This document shows, one piece after another, positions 1 to 9,287 of a stretch of 64,000 bases of DNA. Position 1 is the first letter of the stretch. Each line of letters starts with the position of its first letter. The notes beneath the pieces were generated by a model. The model did not search any database, was not told the DNA's origin, and worked only from the letters and a program-made list of their open reading frames with translations. Origin of the DNA: Pseudomonas lurida (GTDB lineage Bacteria; Pseudomonadota; Gammaproteobacteria; Pseudomonadales; Pseudomonadaceae); contig NZ_PDJB01000001.1 of the NCBI RefSeq assembly GCF_002563895.1, forward strand, positions 4,633,501 to 4,697,500. The letters are read 5' to 3'. The translations under genes were made by a program, and so were the position numbers.

Positions 1-1317
1 AAGAATCGCTGCAAGAGCGGTGATCACTACTGGGTCAACGCCTACGTGACGCCGGTCTTCGAAGGCAATCAGGTCGTCGGCTACGAATCGGTGCGCATCA
101 AGCCCACTGCCGAGCAGATCCGCCGCGCCGAAGCGCTCTACCGCCGCATCAACCAGGGCAAGTCGGCGATCCCCCAGCGCGACAAGTGGCTGCCGGTGTT
201 GCAGGACTGGCTGCCGTTTATCCTGGTCAGCCAATTGAGCTTCATGATCGGTGCGTCGCTCAACTCCCACTGGGGCTTTGCCCTGGCGGCGGGGTTGTCA
301 GTGCCATTGGGCCTGCTGGGCCTGAGTTGGCAACAGCGCGGCCTCAAGCGCCTGCTGCGCCTGGCCGAGCAGACCACTTCCGACCCGTTGATCGCGCAGA
401 TGTACACCGACAGCCGGGGCGCCCAGGCGCGTTTGGAAATGTCGATCCTCAGCCAGGAAGCACGCCTGAAAACCTGCCTCACACGCTTGCAGGATACGGC
501 CGAACACCTCAACGACCAGGCCGCGCAGTCCAACACCCTGGCGCATAACAGCTCCAGCGGCCTGGAACGCCAGCGCGTGGAGACCGAACAGGTGGCCACC
601 GCCGTCAACCAGATGGCGGCCACCACCCAGGAAGTCGCCAGCCATGTGCAGCGCACCGCCGATGCCACCCAGGAAGCCAATCGCCTGACCGGTCGCGGCC
701 GCGATATCGCCGGGGAAACCCGCGAAGCGATCCAGCGTCTGTCGGTGGCCGTGGGCGAGACGGGCGTGACCGTCACCCAACTGGCCAAGGACAGCGATGA
801 AATTGGTGGCGTGGTCGATGTGATCAAAGGCATTGCCGACCAGACCAACCTGCTGGCGCTCAACGCCGCCATTGAAGCCGCGCGTGCCGGCGAGATGGGC
901 CGTGGGTTTGCGGTCGTTGCTGACGAAGTCCGTCAATTGGCGCAGCGCACCGCTGAATCGACCGGGCAGATCCATGCCCTGATCGCCAAGCTGCAACAGA
1001 CGGCCGCTGCCGCCGTGCAAACCATGGACGCCGGGCATCGCCAGGCCGAAGAAGGCGTGGCGCGGGTGATGGAGGCGGATCAGGCGCTGGTGGGAATCAG
1101 CGAAGCGGTGGCGCACATCACCGACATGACCACCCAGATCGCCGCCGCGACTGAAGAGCAAAGCTCAGTGGCCGAAGAGATCAGCCGTAACATCAGCACC
1201 ATTGCGTTGCTGGCGGACCAGACGTCGGAACAGGCGATGAACTCGGCGCAGTTGAGTGAAGAGCTGACCCATACGGCGAATACCCAGTATTCGCTGGTGG
1301 AGCGGTTCAACCGGTAG
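1..1317 (+). CDS. aer: Aerotaxis receptor Aer (methyl-accepting chemotaxis protein), 5' end cut by window
   Basis: The frame is open from base 1, so the start lies upstream; 438 residues remain. The first residues ([20 protein letters not shown]) look like the end of a PAS domain, which in Aer proteins binds FAD and senses redox state. A hydrophobic segment follows at about residues 63-105 of the visible part, then a long helical methyl-accepting signalling domain with the conserved hairpin tip ([16 protein letters not shown], then [16 protein letters not shown]) that contacts CheA/CheW. No HAMP domain is obvious. The position next to cbb3 oxidase genes matches the aer neighbourhood I recall in P. 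aeruginosa. This supports a role in steering cells by oxygen or energy state. The assignment to Aer rather than another PAS-type receptor is partly by context. Confidence 0.88.
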   Translation, partial: KNRCKSGDHYWVNAYVTPVFEGNQVVGYESVRIKPTAEQIRRAEALYRRINQGKSAIPQRDKWLPVLQDWLPFILVSQLSFMIGASLNSHWGFALAAGLSVPLGLLGLSWQQRGLKRLLRLAEQTTSDPLIAQMYTDSRGAQARLEMSILSQEARLKTCLTRLQDTAEHLNDQAAQSNTLAHNSSSGLERQRVETEQVATAVNQMAATTQEVASHVQRTADATQEANRLTGRGRDIAGETREAIQRLSVAVGETGVTVTQLAKDSDEIGGVVDVIKGIADQTNLLALNAAIEAARAGEMGRGFAVVADEVRQLAQRTAESTGQIHALIAKLQQTAAAAVQTMDAGHRQAEEGVARVMEADQALVGISEAVAHITDMTTQIAAATEEQSSVAEEISRNISTIALLADQTSEQAMNSAQLSEELTHTANTQYSLVERFNR

Positions 1318-1323
1318 ACCGCT

Positions 1324-1395
1324 TTCGCGAGCAAGCCCGCTCCCACATTTGAATGCATTCACACATCAAAATGTGGGAGCGGGCTTGCTCGCGAA
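1324..1395. repeat. REPIN-type inverted repeat
   Basis: Two 25-base arms (1324-1348 and 1371-1395) are perfect reverse complements around a 22-base spacer. Each contains the core GTGGGAGCGGGCTTGC. It lies between the convergent ends of aer and the hydrolase gene and could also act as a transcription barrier. Confidence 0.85.
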
Positions 1396-1401
1396 GGGTC
1401 C

Positions 1402-2094
1402 CTAACAGGCGCCGAGAAACTCAGCGACCTTCACCGCCGCAGCCGCCAAATGCTGCTCATGCGTAAACCCCGACGCCTTCAACGGCTTCAAGTCATGATC
1501 CCCCGCCACCAACCACATCACCTCGATGCTCGGCGATAACACATACCCCTCCACCGTCGCCCGATTGCCCAGGGCATCGCGCTCGCCCTGCACAATCAAG
1601 GTCGGCGTCTTCAACCCCGCCAGATGCTCGACCCGTGGCTTCTCCGGCTTGCCCACGGCGTAGAACGGATACCCCAGGCACACCAGCGCATCGGCGCCCA
1701 CTTCATCAGCCAACAAACTGGCCATGCGCCCGCCCATGGACTTGCCGCCAATCGCCAGTTTCCCAGCGACATGACGTCGCACCTCGGCAACCACCTCGCG
1801 CCAGGCTTCCAGCAGTTTAGGCGCCGGATTCGGCGGGCGTTTGCCGCCGTCCGCCCGGCGTTGGGCCATGTAGGGAAACTCGAAGCGCAACACGTTCACG
1901 CCATGCCCGGCAAGGCGTGCAGCCATGTCGTCCATGAAGCCTGAGTCCATCGGTGCGCCGGCGCCGTGGGCCAGGATCAACGTCACCGGCGCGCCCTTCG
2001 CAGCAGTCGATGCGGCATCCCACAACCAGCCCCGTTCCCGCACACACTGCGCCCATTGATCCCCGTCAATACTGGCCTTGTGCTCTTTGCCCAT
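1402..2094 (-). CDS. Alpha/beta hydrolase (KANL3/Tex30 or dienelactone-hydrolase-like)
   Basis: The 230-residue protein has an alpha/beta hydrolase layout: an oxyanion-type HGAGA at residues 43-47, a nucleophile elbow GKSMGG with Ser119, a candidate acid in QGERDALGN and a late histidine in AGDHDLKP. No signal peptide is seen, so it is probably cytoplasmic. The substrate is unknown. An in-frame ATG exists further upstream, but I chose the ATG at 2094 because GAGG lies about 6 bases before it and the extra N-terminus lacks family features. It is divergent from ccoN. A perfect ANR-type box (2056-2069) falls inside its codons 9-13, so its beginning shares sequence with the oxidase control region. 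Confidence 0.82.
   Translation of the reverse strand: MGKEHKASIDGDQWAQCVRERGWLWDAASTAAKGAPVTLILAHGAGAPMDSGFMDDMAARLAGHGVNVLRFEFPYMAQRRADGGKRPPNPAPKLLEAWREVVAEVRRHVAGKLAIGGKSMGGRMASLLADEVGADALVCLGYPFYAVGKPEKPRVEHLAGLKTPTLIVQGERDALGNRATVEGYVLSPSIEVMWLVAGDHDLKPLKASGFTHEQHLAAAAVKVAEFLGAC
2056..2069 (+). promoter_or_regulatory. ANR/FNR box upstream of first ccoNOQP operon
   Basis: TTGATCCCCGTCAA matches the TTGAT-N4-GTCAA form of the Anr/FNR site exactly. It lies 104 bases before the ccoN start and inside the divergent hydrolase reading frame. A possible -10 (TATAAC, 2119-2124) would put the box near -68. An alternative start at -41.5 spacing has no good -10. The site is seen; its use is inferred. 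Confidence 0.65.
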
Positions 2095-2173
2095 GCTTGC
2101 CTCGCTTTTTAGTCTGCCTATAACTCCAGCCCAAGTGCCGCATTTGCTTGGGTTGAACCGTGGATGGGGAACC

Positions 2174-3598
2174 ATGAACACTACTTTAAGTACCGCCTAT
2201 AACTACAAGGTGGTCCGCCAATTCGCCATTATGACGGTGGTGTGGGGCATCGTCGGCATGGGGCTCGGGGTTTTTCTCGCCGCCCAATTGGTCTGGCCTG
2301 CACTCAACTTCGATTTGCCCTGGACCAGCTTCGGCCGCCTGCGCCCGTTGCACACCAACGCGGTGATCTTCGCCTTCGGTGGCTGCGCGCTGTTCGCCAG
2401 CTCCTTCTACTCGGTACAACGCACCTGCCAGGCGCAGCTGTTCGCGCCGAAAATCGCCGCGTTCTGCTTCTGGGGCTGGCAGCTTGTCATTCTCTTGGCC
2501 GCCATCTCGTTGCCACTGGGCTACACCAGTTCCAAGGAGTACGCCGAGCTGGAGTGGCCGATCGACATCCTGATCACCATCGTCTGGGTCGCCTACGCCA
2601 TCGTGTTCTTTGGCACGATCATGAAGCGCAACACCAAGCACATCTACGTCGGGAACTGGTTCTTCGGTGCGTTCATCATCACCGTGGCCATCCTGCATAT
2701 CGTCAACAACCTGGAAATCCCGGTCAGCCTGACCAAGTCCTACTCCCTCTATGGCGGTGCGACGGATGCCATGGTGCAGTGGTGGTATGGGCACAACGCG
2801 GTAGGCTTTTTCCTCACCGCCGGCTTCCTGGGGATGATGTATTACTTCGTGCCCAAGCAGGCCGAGCGTCCGGTGTATTCCTATCGTTTGTCCATCGTGC
2901 ACTTCTGGGCGCTGATCACCCTGTACATCTGGGCCGGCCCCCACCACTTGCACTACACCGCGCTGCCGGACTGGGCGCAGTCGCTGGGCATGGTGATGTC
3001 GCTGGTGCTGCTGGCCCCGAGCTGGGGCGGCATGATCAACGGCATGATGACGCTCTCGGGTGCCTGGCATAAGTTGCGCAGCGACCCGATCCTGCGCTTT
3101 CTCGTCGTCTCGCTGGCCTTCTATGGCATGTCGACGTTCGAAGGCCCGATGATGGCGATCAAGACCGTCAACGCCCTCTCCCACTACACCGACTGGACCA
3201 TCGGCCACGTCCACGCTGGCGCCCTCGGCTGGGTGGCGATGATCTCCATCGGCGCGCTGTACCACATGATCCCGAAAGTCTTCGGTCGCGAGCAGATGTA
3301 CAGCCTCGGCCTGATCAACGCGCACTTCTGGCTGGCCACCATCGGCACCGTGCTCTACATCGCCTCGATGTGGGTCAACGGCATCGCCCAGGGCCTGATG
3401 TGGCGTGCGGTCAACGAAGACGGCACCTTGACCTACTCCTTCGTCGAAACCCTGGTGGCCAGCCACCCAGGCTTCATCGTGCGGCTGGTGGGCGGTGCGG
3501 TGTTCCTCAGCGGAATGTTCCTGATGGCTTACAACACGTGGCGCACCGTGCGTTCGGCGCAGCCAGTCGAAGCCGCCACCACTGCGCAGCTGGCCTGA
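2174..3598 (+). CDS. ccoN: cbb3-type cytochrome c oxidase subunit I (CcoN), first copy
   Basis: This 474-residue, multi-pass inner-membrane protein is the catalytic subunit of cbb3 oxidase, carrying haem b and the haem b3-CuB site that reduces oxygen. Visible family motifs include [19 protein letters not shown] at the N-terminus, [17 protein letters not shown] (haem-ligand His region), [13 protein letters not shown] (CuB region), [15 protein letters not shown] and the late [16 protein letters not shown]. The start at 2174 gives a protein whose first residues match the second copy; an earlier in-frame start would add an unrelated leader. It is first in ccoN-O-Q-P. It is very similar to the second copy, most closely in the central and C-terminal membrane segments. 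Confidence 0.96.
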   Translation: MNTTLSTAYNYKVVRQFAIMTVVWGIVGMGLGVFLAAQLVWPALNFDLPWTSFGRLRPLHTNAVIFAFGGCALFASSFYSVQRTCQAQLFAPKIAAFCFWGWQLVILLAAISLPLGYTSSKEYAELEWPIDILITIVWVAYAIVFFGTIMKRNTKHIYVGNWFFGAFIITVAILHIVNNLEIPVSLTKSYSLYGGATDAMVQWWYGHNAVGFFLTAGFLGMMYYFVPKQAERPVYSYRLSIVHFWALITLYIWAGPHHLHYTALPDWAQSLGMVMSLVLLAPSWGGMINGMMTLSGAWHKLRSDPILRFLVVSLAFYGMSTFEGPMMAIKTVNALSHYTDWTIGHVHAGALGWVAMISIGALYHMIPKVFGREQMYSLGLINAHFWLATIGTVLYIASMWVNGIAQGLMWRAVNEDGTLTYSFVETLVASHPGFIVRLVGGAVFLSGMFLMAYNTWRTVRSAQPVEAATTAQLA

Positions 3599-3608
3599 GG
3601 AGTCTGAG

Positions 3609-4217
3609 ATGAAACACGAAACGATTGAAAAGAACGTCGGCCTGCTGATGTTGCTGATGGTGCTCGCCGTGAGCATCGGCGGCCTGACCCAGATTGTCCC
3701 GCTGTTCTTCCAGGACGTGACCAATAAGCCGGTGGAAGGCATGAAACCCTACACCGCGCTGCAACTGGAAGGCCGTGACATCTACATCCGCGAAGGCTGC
3801 GTACAGTGCCACTCGCAGATGATCCGCCCGTTCCGCGCCGAGACCGAGCGCTACGGCCACTACTCGGTCGCCGGCGAGAGCGTGTGGGACCACCCGTTCC
3901 TGTGGGGCTCCAAGCGCACCGGTCCGGACCTGGCGCGCGTCGGCGCACGCTACTCGGACGACTGGCACCGCGCGCACTTGTACAACCCGCGCAACGTGGT
4001 GCCGGAGTCGAAAATGCCAGCCTACCCGTGGTTGGTCACCGCCCAGGTCGACAGCAGCCACACCGAGACCAAGTTGAAAGTGATGCGCACCCTCGGCGTG
4101 CCGTACACCGACGACGACATCAGCGGCGCCGTGGCCAGCCTCAAGGGCAAGACCGAGATGGACGCGCTGGTGTCGTACCTGCAAGTGCTCGGCACCGCCA
4201 TCAAGAGCAAGAGGTGA
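3609..4217 (+). CDS. ccoO: cbb3 oxidase subunit II (CcoO), first copy
   Basis: The 202-residue membrane-anchored monohaem cytochrome c passes electrons to CcoN. One transmembrane anchor lies at about residues 9-33. The haem c motif CVQCH has Cys64, Cys67 and His68. A later Met in the [11 protein letters not shown] segment is the expected axial ligand. It starts 10 bases after ccoN, with TGAGGAG as the ribosome site. It differs from the second copy in the haem motif (CVQCH versus CVGCH) and in the region after VTAQ. Confidence 0.96.
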   Translation: MKHETIEKNVGLLMLLMVLAVSIGGLTQIVPLFFQDVTNKPVEGMKPYTALQLEGRDIYIREGCVQCHSQMIRPFRAETERYGHYSVAGESVWDHPFLWGSKRTGPDLARVGARYSDDWHRAHLYNPRNVVPESKMPAYPWLVTAQVDSSHTETKLKVMRTLGVPYTDDDISGAVASLKGKTEMDALVSYLQVLGTAIKSKR

Positions 4218-4220
4218 ACC

Positions 4221-4421
4221 ATGGGATTTGACTTCGATGCGGGCACCCTCCGCGGCCTCGGCACGCTGGTGGTCGCCATCGCCTTTATCGGCTTGTCGCT
4301 GTGGGTGTTCAACAGCCGGCGCAATGCGGAATTCGAGCAGGCACGCCTGCTGCCCTTCGCCGATGAACCCTCTCCATCCGACGCTCAAGAAGAGCCTGCA
4401 ATAAGGAGCACTCGGCCATGA
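4221..4421 (+). CDS. ccoQ: cbb3 oxidase small subunit CcoQ, first copy
   Basis: This 66-residue protein has a single membrane span at about residues 8-30 ([20 protein letters not shown]), followed by an acidic cytoplasmic tail containing LLPFADEP. That is the usual CcoQ/FixQ form, and the family stabilises the complex. It starts 3 bases after ccoO, and its end overlaps the ccoP start by 4 bases, which implies translational coupling. Confidence 0.93.
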   Translation: MGFDFDAGTLRGLGTLVVAIAFIGLSLWVFNSRRNAEFEQARLLPFADEPSPSDAQEEPAIRSTRP

Positions 4422-5332
4422 CCCTATTCTGGAGTACATGGATCTGCGTACTGACCCTCGGCAGCCTGATCGGCTTGACCTGGCTTTTGATCGGCACCCG
4501 CAAGGGCGAGACCAAAGGCAGCGTCGACCAGACCATGGGCCATGCCTTCGACGGTATCGAGGAATATGACAACCCGCTGCCCCAGTGGTGGTTCATGCTG
4601 TTCGCCGGCACCCTGGTGTTTGCGGTCGGCTACCTGATCCTCTACCCGGGCCTGGGCAACTGGAAAGGCGTGTTGCCAGGCTATGAAGACGGTTGGACCC
4701 AGACCAAGGAATGGGACAAGGAAATGGCCAAGGCCGACGCCAGGTTCGGGCCGATCTTCGCCAAATTCTCGGCCATGCCCGTGGAAGAAGTCGCCAAAGA
4801 CCCGCAAGCGCTGAAAATGGGCGGTCGCCTGTTTGCCTCCAACTGCGCGGTGTGCCACGGCTCGGACGCCAAGGGCGCGTTTGGTTTCCCGAACCTGGCG
4901 GACAACATCTGGCGCTGGGGGGGGTCGGCCGAGGCGATCAAGACCACCATCCTGAACGGCCGTCATGCGGCGATGCCGGCCTGGGGTGACATGCTCGGCG
5001 ACGAAGGCGTGAAGAACGTCGCCGCCTATGTACGCCACGATCTGGCCAAGCTGCCCCTGCCGGCTGATAGCACTGCCGACCTGGCGGCTGGCCAGACTGC
5101 ATTCAACACCACCTGTGTTGCCTGCCACGGTCCGGAAGGCCACGGCATGGAAGCCATGGGGGCGCCCGACCTGACCAAGCCGGCCGGCTACATCTACGGC
5201 ACCAGCCTCGCGCAGTTGCAGCAGACCATCCGTCACGGCCGCCAGGGCCAGATGCCAGCGCAGGAAGCGCTGCAGGGCAATGACAAGGTGCACCTGCTGG
5301 CGGCTTACGTGTATAGCCTGACCCATCAATAG
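4418..5332 (+). CDS. ccoP: cbb3 oxidase subunit III (CcoP), dihaem cytochrome c, first copy
   Basis: The 304-residue protein has two N-terminal membrane spans (about 3-26 and 56-76) and two cytochrome c domains. The haem motifs are CAVCH (Cys143, Cys146, His147) and CVACH (Cys233, Cys236, His237). It receives electrons from soluble cytochrome c and passes them to CcoO. The stretch between the membrane part and the first haem domain is 21 residues shorter than in the second CcoP ([14 protein letters not shown] here). It is the last gene of the first operon. No clear terminator was seen after it. Confidence 0.96.
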   Translation: MTLFWSTWICVLTLGSLIGLTWLLIGTRKGETKGSVDQTMGHAFDGIEEYDNPLPQWWFMLFAGTLVFAVGYLILYPGLGNWKGVLPGYEDGWTQTKEWDKEMAKADARFGPIFAKFSAMPVEEVAKDPQALKMGGRLFASNCAVCHGSDAKGAFGFPNLADNIWRWGGSAEAIKTTILNGRHAAMPAWGDMLGDEGVKNVAAYVRHDLAKLPLPADSTADLAAGQTAFNTTCVACHGPEGHGMEAMGAPDLTKPAGYIYGTSLAQLQQTIRHGRQGQMPAQEALQGNDKVHLLAAYVYSLTHQ

Positions 5333-5359
5333 CAGCAGGTGAGCGGCAAGATTTAAGCG

Positions 5360-5427
5360 TCAAGCTGCAAGTGACGAGCCCCCCGCTCTGATCTTGCAGT
5401 TGCTTTTACGTGCAGCTTGCAGCTTGA
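5360..5427. repeat. Inverted repeat in the gap between the two cco operons
   Basis: TCAAGCTGCAAG (5360-5371) and CTTGCAGCTTGA (5416-5427) are exact reverse complements. A further partial copy, ATCTTGCAGTTGC, lies between them. This is a different family from the GTGGGAGC palindromes elsewhere in the window. It may serve as the end of the first operon. The rest of the 418-base gap (5333-5750) holds only the ANR-like site. Confidence 0.7.
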
Positions 5428-5652
5428 AACATCCCACCGCCGCTCTGCGGCCCTTTGTCACACCCTTCCAAAGCACACCTTTCCCCCCCTCACTTTCGGG
5501 TCTACGCTTGTTCCCACAGCGGACCAATCCTGGCGTACGCAACGACATTCGTTGCGACCCCAAAATTTTCCTGTCCACTCGATCAGCTTTCGATTTCTGA
5601 TTTTGTCCCTACGCAAAACATGGAAAGGGCGCAGAATCTGGCGTGGAACGCA

Positions 5653-5666
5653 TTGATACAGGTCAG
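5653..5666 (+). promoter_or_regulatory. ANR-like box upstream of second ccoNOQP operon
   Basis: TTGATACAGGTCAG matches TTGAT-N4-GTCAA except in the last base. It is 85 bases before the ccoN start. A class II position (-41.5) would set the transcription start near 5701. The -10 region there is poor (TACATA at 5696-5701 is slightly off). Confidence 0.55.
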
Positions 5667-5750
5667 CCATTGCGTTGCAATGGCCCCTCGCTTTCTACAT
5701 ACTTGCGGCCGATTTTACCTATAAAAAAACCTAAACCGTGGAACCTTAGA

Positions 5751-7193
5751 ATGAGCACAGCAATCAGTCCGACTGCTTATAACTATAAGGTAGTCCGCCA
5801 GTTCGCCATCATGACGGTGGTCTGGGGGATCCTTGGCATGGGGCTCGGGGTGTTCATCGCCTCGCAATTGGTTTGGCCGGAATTGAATTTCGGCTTGCCA
5901 TGGACGACCTTCGGTCGCCTGCGCCCGCTGCACACCAACCTGGTGATCTTTGCCTTCGGTGGATGTGCCCTGTTTGCCACCTCCTACTATGTCGTGCAGC
6001 GAACCTGCCAGACGCGACTGATCTCCGACAGCCTCGCGGCCTTCACCTTCTGGGGCTGGCAAGCGGTCATCGTGAGCGCCATCGTCACCCTGCCACTGGG
6101 GTACACCACCACCAAGGAATACGCCGAGCTGGAATGGCCGATCGCCATTTTGCTCGCCATCGTGTGGGTGACCTATGCCGTGGTGTTCTTCGGCACCATC
6201 GTCAAGCGCAAGACCAAGCACATCTACGTGGGCAACTGGTTCTACGGCGCCTTCATCCTGGTGACGGCGATGCTGCACATCGTCAACCACGCTTCGTTGC
6301 CGGTGAACCTGTTCAAGTCCTACTCGGCCTACGCCGGGGCCACGGACGCGATGATCCAGTGGTGGTACGGCCACAACGCCGTCGGGTTTTTCCTGACCAC
6401 CGGTTTCCTGGGGATGATGTACTACTTCGTGCCGAAACAGGCCGAACGTCCTATCTACTCGTATCGCCTGTCCATCGTGCACTTCTGGGCGCTGATCACC
6501 CTATACATCTGGGCCGGCCCGCACCACTTGCACTACACCGCGCTGCCGGACTGGGCGCAGTCCCTGGGCATGGCCATGTCGATCATCCTGCTGGCCCCGA
6601 GCTGGGGCGGCATGATCAACGGCATGATGACCCTGTCGGGCGCCTGGCATAAGCTGCGCACCGACCCGATCCTGCGCTTCCTGGTGGTGTCCCTGGCGTT
6701 CTACGGCATGTCGACCTTCGAAGGGCCGATGATGGCCATCAAGACTGTCAACTCGCTGTCCCACTACACCGACTGGACCATCGGCCACGTACACGCCGGC
6801 GCCCTCGGTTGGGTGGCGATGATATCCATCGGCGCGCTGTACCACATGATCCCCAAACTGTTCGGCCGAGCGCAGATGCACAGCGTCGGGCTGATCAACA
6901 CCCACTTCTGGCTGGCAACCATCGGTACCGTGCTCTATATCGCCTCGATGTGGGTCAACGGCATCACCCAGGGCCTGATGTGGCGTGCGATCAACGATGA
7001 CGGCACCCTCACCTACTCCTTCGTCGAAGCGCTGCAAGCCAGCCACCCGGGCTACATCGTCCGCGCCCTGGGCGGTGCGTTCTTTGCCGCCGGCATGCTG
7101 TTCATGGCCTACAACGTCTGGCGCACCGTGCGTGCTTCCGACCCTGCAGAAGCCGAAGCCGCCGCCAAGATCGCCGTTGTGGGAGCCCACTGA
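5751..7193 (+). CDS. ccoN: cbb3-type cytochrome c oxidase subunit I (CcoN), second copy
   Basis: This 480-residue catalytic subunit has the same motif order as the first copy: [45 protein letters not shown] and [16 protein letters not shown]. The start at 5751 aligns with the first copy; upstream in-frame codons add a leader with no counterpart. Its C-terminus is longer (ends with [10 protein letters not shown]). The stop overlaps the next start as TGATG. Differences from the first copy cluster at the termini and around residues 80-150, while the block from about residue 230 to 400 is almost identical, as expected if the copies recombine. Confidence 0.96.
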   Translation: MSTAISPTAYNYKVVRQFAIMTVVWGILGMGLGVFIASQLVWPELNFGLPWTTFGRLRPLHTNLVIFAFGGCALFATSYYVVQRTCQTRLISDSLAAFTFWGWQAVIVSAIVTLPLGYTTTKEYAELEWPIAILLAIVWVTYAVVFFGTIVKRKTKHIYVGNWFYGAFILVTAMLHIVNHASLPVNLFKSYSAYAGATDAMIQWWYGHNAVGFFLTTGFLGMMYYFVPKQAERPIYSYRLSIVHFWALITLYIWAGPHHLHYTALPDWAQSLGMAMSIILLAPSWGGMINGMMTLSGAWHKLRTDPILRFLVVSLAFYGMSTFEGPMMAIKTVNSLSHYTDWTIGHVHAGALGWVAMISIGALYHMIPKLFGRAQMHSVGLINTHFWLATIGTVLYIASMWVNGITQGLMWRAINDDGTLTYSFVEALQASHPGYIVRALGGAFFAAGMLFMAYNVWRTVRASDPAEAEAAAKIAVVGAH

Positions 7194-7801
7194 TGAAGCA
7201 TGAAGTAGTCGAGAAGAATATCGGCCTGCTGGCCTTCTTCATGGTCATCGCCGTGAGTATCGGCGGCCTGACCCAGATCGTTCCGCTGTTTTTCCAGGAC
7301 GTGACCAACAAGCCGGTGGAGGGCATGAAGCCGCGCACCGCCCTTGAACTGGAAGGCCGCGACGTCTACATCGCCAACGGTTGTGTCGGCTGCCACTCGC
7401 AGATGATCCGTCCGTTCCGTGCAGAAACCGAACGCTACGGCCATTACTCGGTCGCCGGTGAAAGCGTGTGGGACCACCCGTTCCTGTGGGGCTCCAAGCG
7501 GACCGGCCCGGACCTGGCCCGTGTCGGCGGGCGTTACTCCGATGACTGGCAACGTGCGCACTTGTACAACCCGCGCAACGTCGTGCCCGAGTCGAAGATG
7601 CCGGCGTACCCGTTCCTCGTGGAAAACAAGCTCGACGGCAAGGACACCGCGAAGAAGATGGAAGTCTTGCGCACCCTGGGCGTGCCCTACACCGACGAAG
7701 ACATCGCCGGTGCAGCCGCCGCCGTGAAGGGCAAGACCGAAATGGACGCATTGGTGGCCTACCTGCAAGGCCTGGGCACCCTCATCAAAAGCAAACGGTG
7801 A
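7193..7801 (+). CDS. ccoO: cbb3 oxidase subunit II (CcoO), second copy
   Basis: The 202-residue monohaem cytochrome c subunit has an N-terminal membrane anchor (about residues 9-33). The haem motif CVGCH has Cys64, Cys67 and His68, and a Met ligand candidate lies in [11 protein letters not shown]. It has the same length as the first copy. It is coupled to ccoN by a one-base overlap. Confidence 0.96.
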   Translation: MKHEVVEKNIGLLAFFMVIAVSIGGLTQIVPLFFQDVTNKPVEGMKPRTALELEGRDVYIANGCVGCHSQMIRPFRAETERYGHYSVAGESVWDHPFLWGSKRTGPDLARVGGRYSDDWQRAHLYNPRNVVPESKMPAYPFLVENKLDGKDTAKKMEVLRTLGVPYTDEDIAGAAAAVKGKTEMDALVAYLQGLGTLIKSKR

Positions 7802-7806
7802 CCTAC

Positions 7807-7992
7807 ATGGATATCGGGATGATTCGAGGCCTGGGCACCGTTGTGGTGATGGTGGCCTTTATCGGCCTGGCGTTGTGGGTGTTCAGCCCCAAGCGCAAGT
7901 CGGAGTTTGACGACGCGACCATGCTGCCCTTTGCGGATGATCCCGAAGCCATCAAGCACGTCGAGCAAGCTTCTAGGAGTAACAAAGAATGA
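7807..7992 (+). CDS. ccoQ: cbb3 oxidase small subunit CcoQ, second copy
   Basis: This 61-residue single-span protein (about residues 5-27) is followed by the same LPFADDP tail motif as the first copy. I chose ATG at 7807; a GTG at 7798 would add only three residues. Its last codons overlap the ccoP start by 4 bases. Confidence 0.9.
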   Translation: MDIGMIRGLGTVVVMVAFIGLALWVFSPKRKSEFDDATMLPFADDPEAIKHVEQASRSNKE

Positions 7993-8966
7993 CTACGTTC
8001 TGGAGTCTGTACGTCACAGTCCTCAGTCTGGGTACCATCTTCGCCCTGACCTGGCTGCTGCTGTCCACCCGCAAGGGCCAGCGCGCCGAGCAAACCGACG
8101 AAACCGTCGGCCACTCCTTCGACGGCATCGAGGAGTACGACAACCCGCTGCCCAAGTGGTGGTTCATGCTGTTCGTCGGCACCATCATCTTCGCCCTCGG
8201 CTACCTGGCGCTGTACCCTGGCCTGGGCAACTGGAAAGGCCTGCTGCCGGGCTACGGCTACCTCGACAACGACAAGCAAACCCCCTTCGCCAATGGCCAG
8301 ACCGGCTGGACGGGCGTGCACGAATGGGAAAAGGAAATGGCCAGGTCGGACGCCAAGTTCGGCCCGATCTTTGCCAAATTCGCCTCGATGCCGATTGAAG
8401 AAGTGGCCAAGGACCCGCAAGCCCTGAAGATGGGTGGCCGCCTGTTCGCCTCCAACTGCTCGGTGTGCCACGGTTCCGACGCCAAGGGCGCCTATGGCTT
8501 CCCTAACCTGACCGATGCCGACTGGCGTTGGGGTGGCGAGCCGGCCACCATCAAGGAAACCATCATGAAGGGCCGCCACGCGGTGATGCCAGCCTGGCTG
8601 GATATCCTCAAGGAACAAGGCGTCAGCGATGTGGCCGCGTTCGTCGTCACCAACCTCGACGGCCGCAAGCTGCCGGAAGGCGTCAAGGCGGACGTTGCCA
8701 ACGGCGAGAAACTCTTCGCCGCCAACTGCGTGGCCTGCCACGGCCCGGCCGGCAAAGGCACCCCCGCCATGGGCGCCCCCGACCTGACCCACCCGGGCGC
8801 CTTCATCTACGGTTCCAGCTTCGCCCAACTGCAGCAGACCATCCGTTGGGGCCGCCAGGGCCAGATGCCTGCGCAGGAGCAACTGCAAGGGAACGACAAG
8901 GTGCACTTGCTGGCCGCGTATGTTTACAGCTTGTCCCATGGGGATAAGAAGGCCGAAGAGCAGTAA
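7989..8966 (+). CDS. ccoP: cbb3 oxidase subunit III (CcoP), dihaem cytochrome c, second copy
   Basis: The 325-residue protein has two N-terminal membrane spans and haem motifs CSVCH (Cys157, Cys160, His161) and CVACH (Cys247, Cys250, His251). Compared with the first CcoP it carries an additional loop at about residues 90-110 ([18 protein letters not shown]) before the first haem domain. A TAGGAG ribosome site precedes the start. It is followed by a strong terminator, so it closes the second oxidase operon. Confidence 0.96.
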   Translation: MTTFWSLYVTVLSLGTIFALTWLLLSTRKGQRAEQTDETVGHSFDGIEEYDNPLPKWWFMLFVGTIIFALGYLALYPGLGNWKGLLPGYGYLDNDKQTPFANGQTGWTGVHEWEKEMARSDAKFGPIFAKFASMPIEEVAKDPQALKMGGRLFASNCSVCHGSDAKGAYGFPNLTDADWRWGGEPATIKETIMKGRHAVMPAWLDILKEQGVSDVAAFVVTNLDGRKLPEGVKADVANGEKLFAANCVACHGPAGKGTPAMGAPDLTHPGAFIYGSSFAQLQQTIRWGRQGQMPAQEQLQGNDKVHLLAAYVYSLSHGDKKAEEQ

Positions 8967-8988
8967 GACAAACGGCAATGAAAACTGG

Positions 8989-9021
8989 CCTTGCCAGCGG
9001 TAGCTGGCAGGGTCTTTTTTT
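8989..9021 (+). terminator. Rho-independent terminator after second ccoP
   Basis: CCTTGCCAGC (8989-8998) pairs with GCTGGCAGGG (9003-9012) around a four-base loop, followed by a run of seven T after TC. It separates the oxidase operon from ccoG. The rest of the 321-base gap (8967-9287) holds an ANR-like site and no gene. Confidence 0.9.
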
Positions 9022-9120
9022 GAAGACACCACAGACCCACATTTGCCTGGCTTTGTTTTAAGTAACCGAGGCTCTGCCGCCCACCACAACCGCCAAAACC
9101 GTCCATACTTCCCAAGTCAA

Positions 9121-9134
9121 TTGATCCAGATCAC
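9121..9134 (+). promoter_or_regulatory. ANR-like box upstream of ccoG operon
   Basis: TTGATCCAGATCAC matches TTGAT-N4-ATCAA except in the last base. It lies about 150 bases before the ccoG start. It would place the oxidase maturation operon under Anr together with its target oxidases. No clear -10 was assigned. Confidence 0.55.
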
Positions 9135-9287
9135 ATACACCATCAATTAATTTCCCCCAACGCGACCAAAGGTCGCACCCTTTGCGCAGCACCGGGGGCG
9201 TATCATTAGGCCACTGCAACACCCCTAATTTGACCCCGGTTGGCACGTACTGGCCGAGGCAAATCTCCACCGCCGTGGGATGCAATG

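Noticed and set aside
2186..3742. 518-residue open frame antisense to ccoN
   Set aside because: Same reasoning; the translation is rich in His, Asp and Gly without family motifs. A similar frame exists opposite the second ccoN only because the sense sequences are alike.
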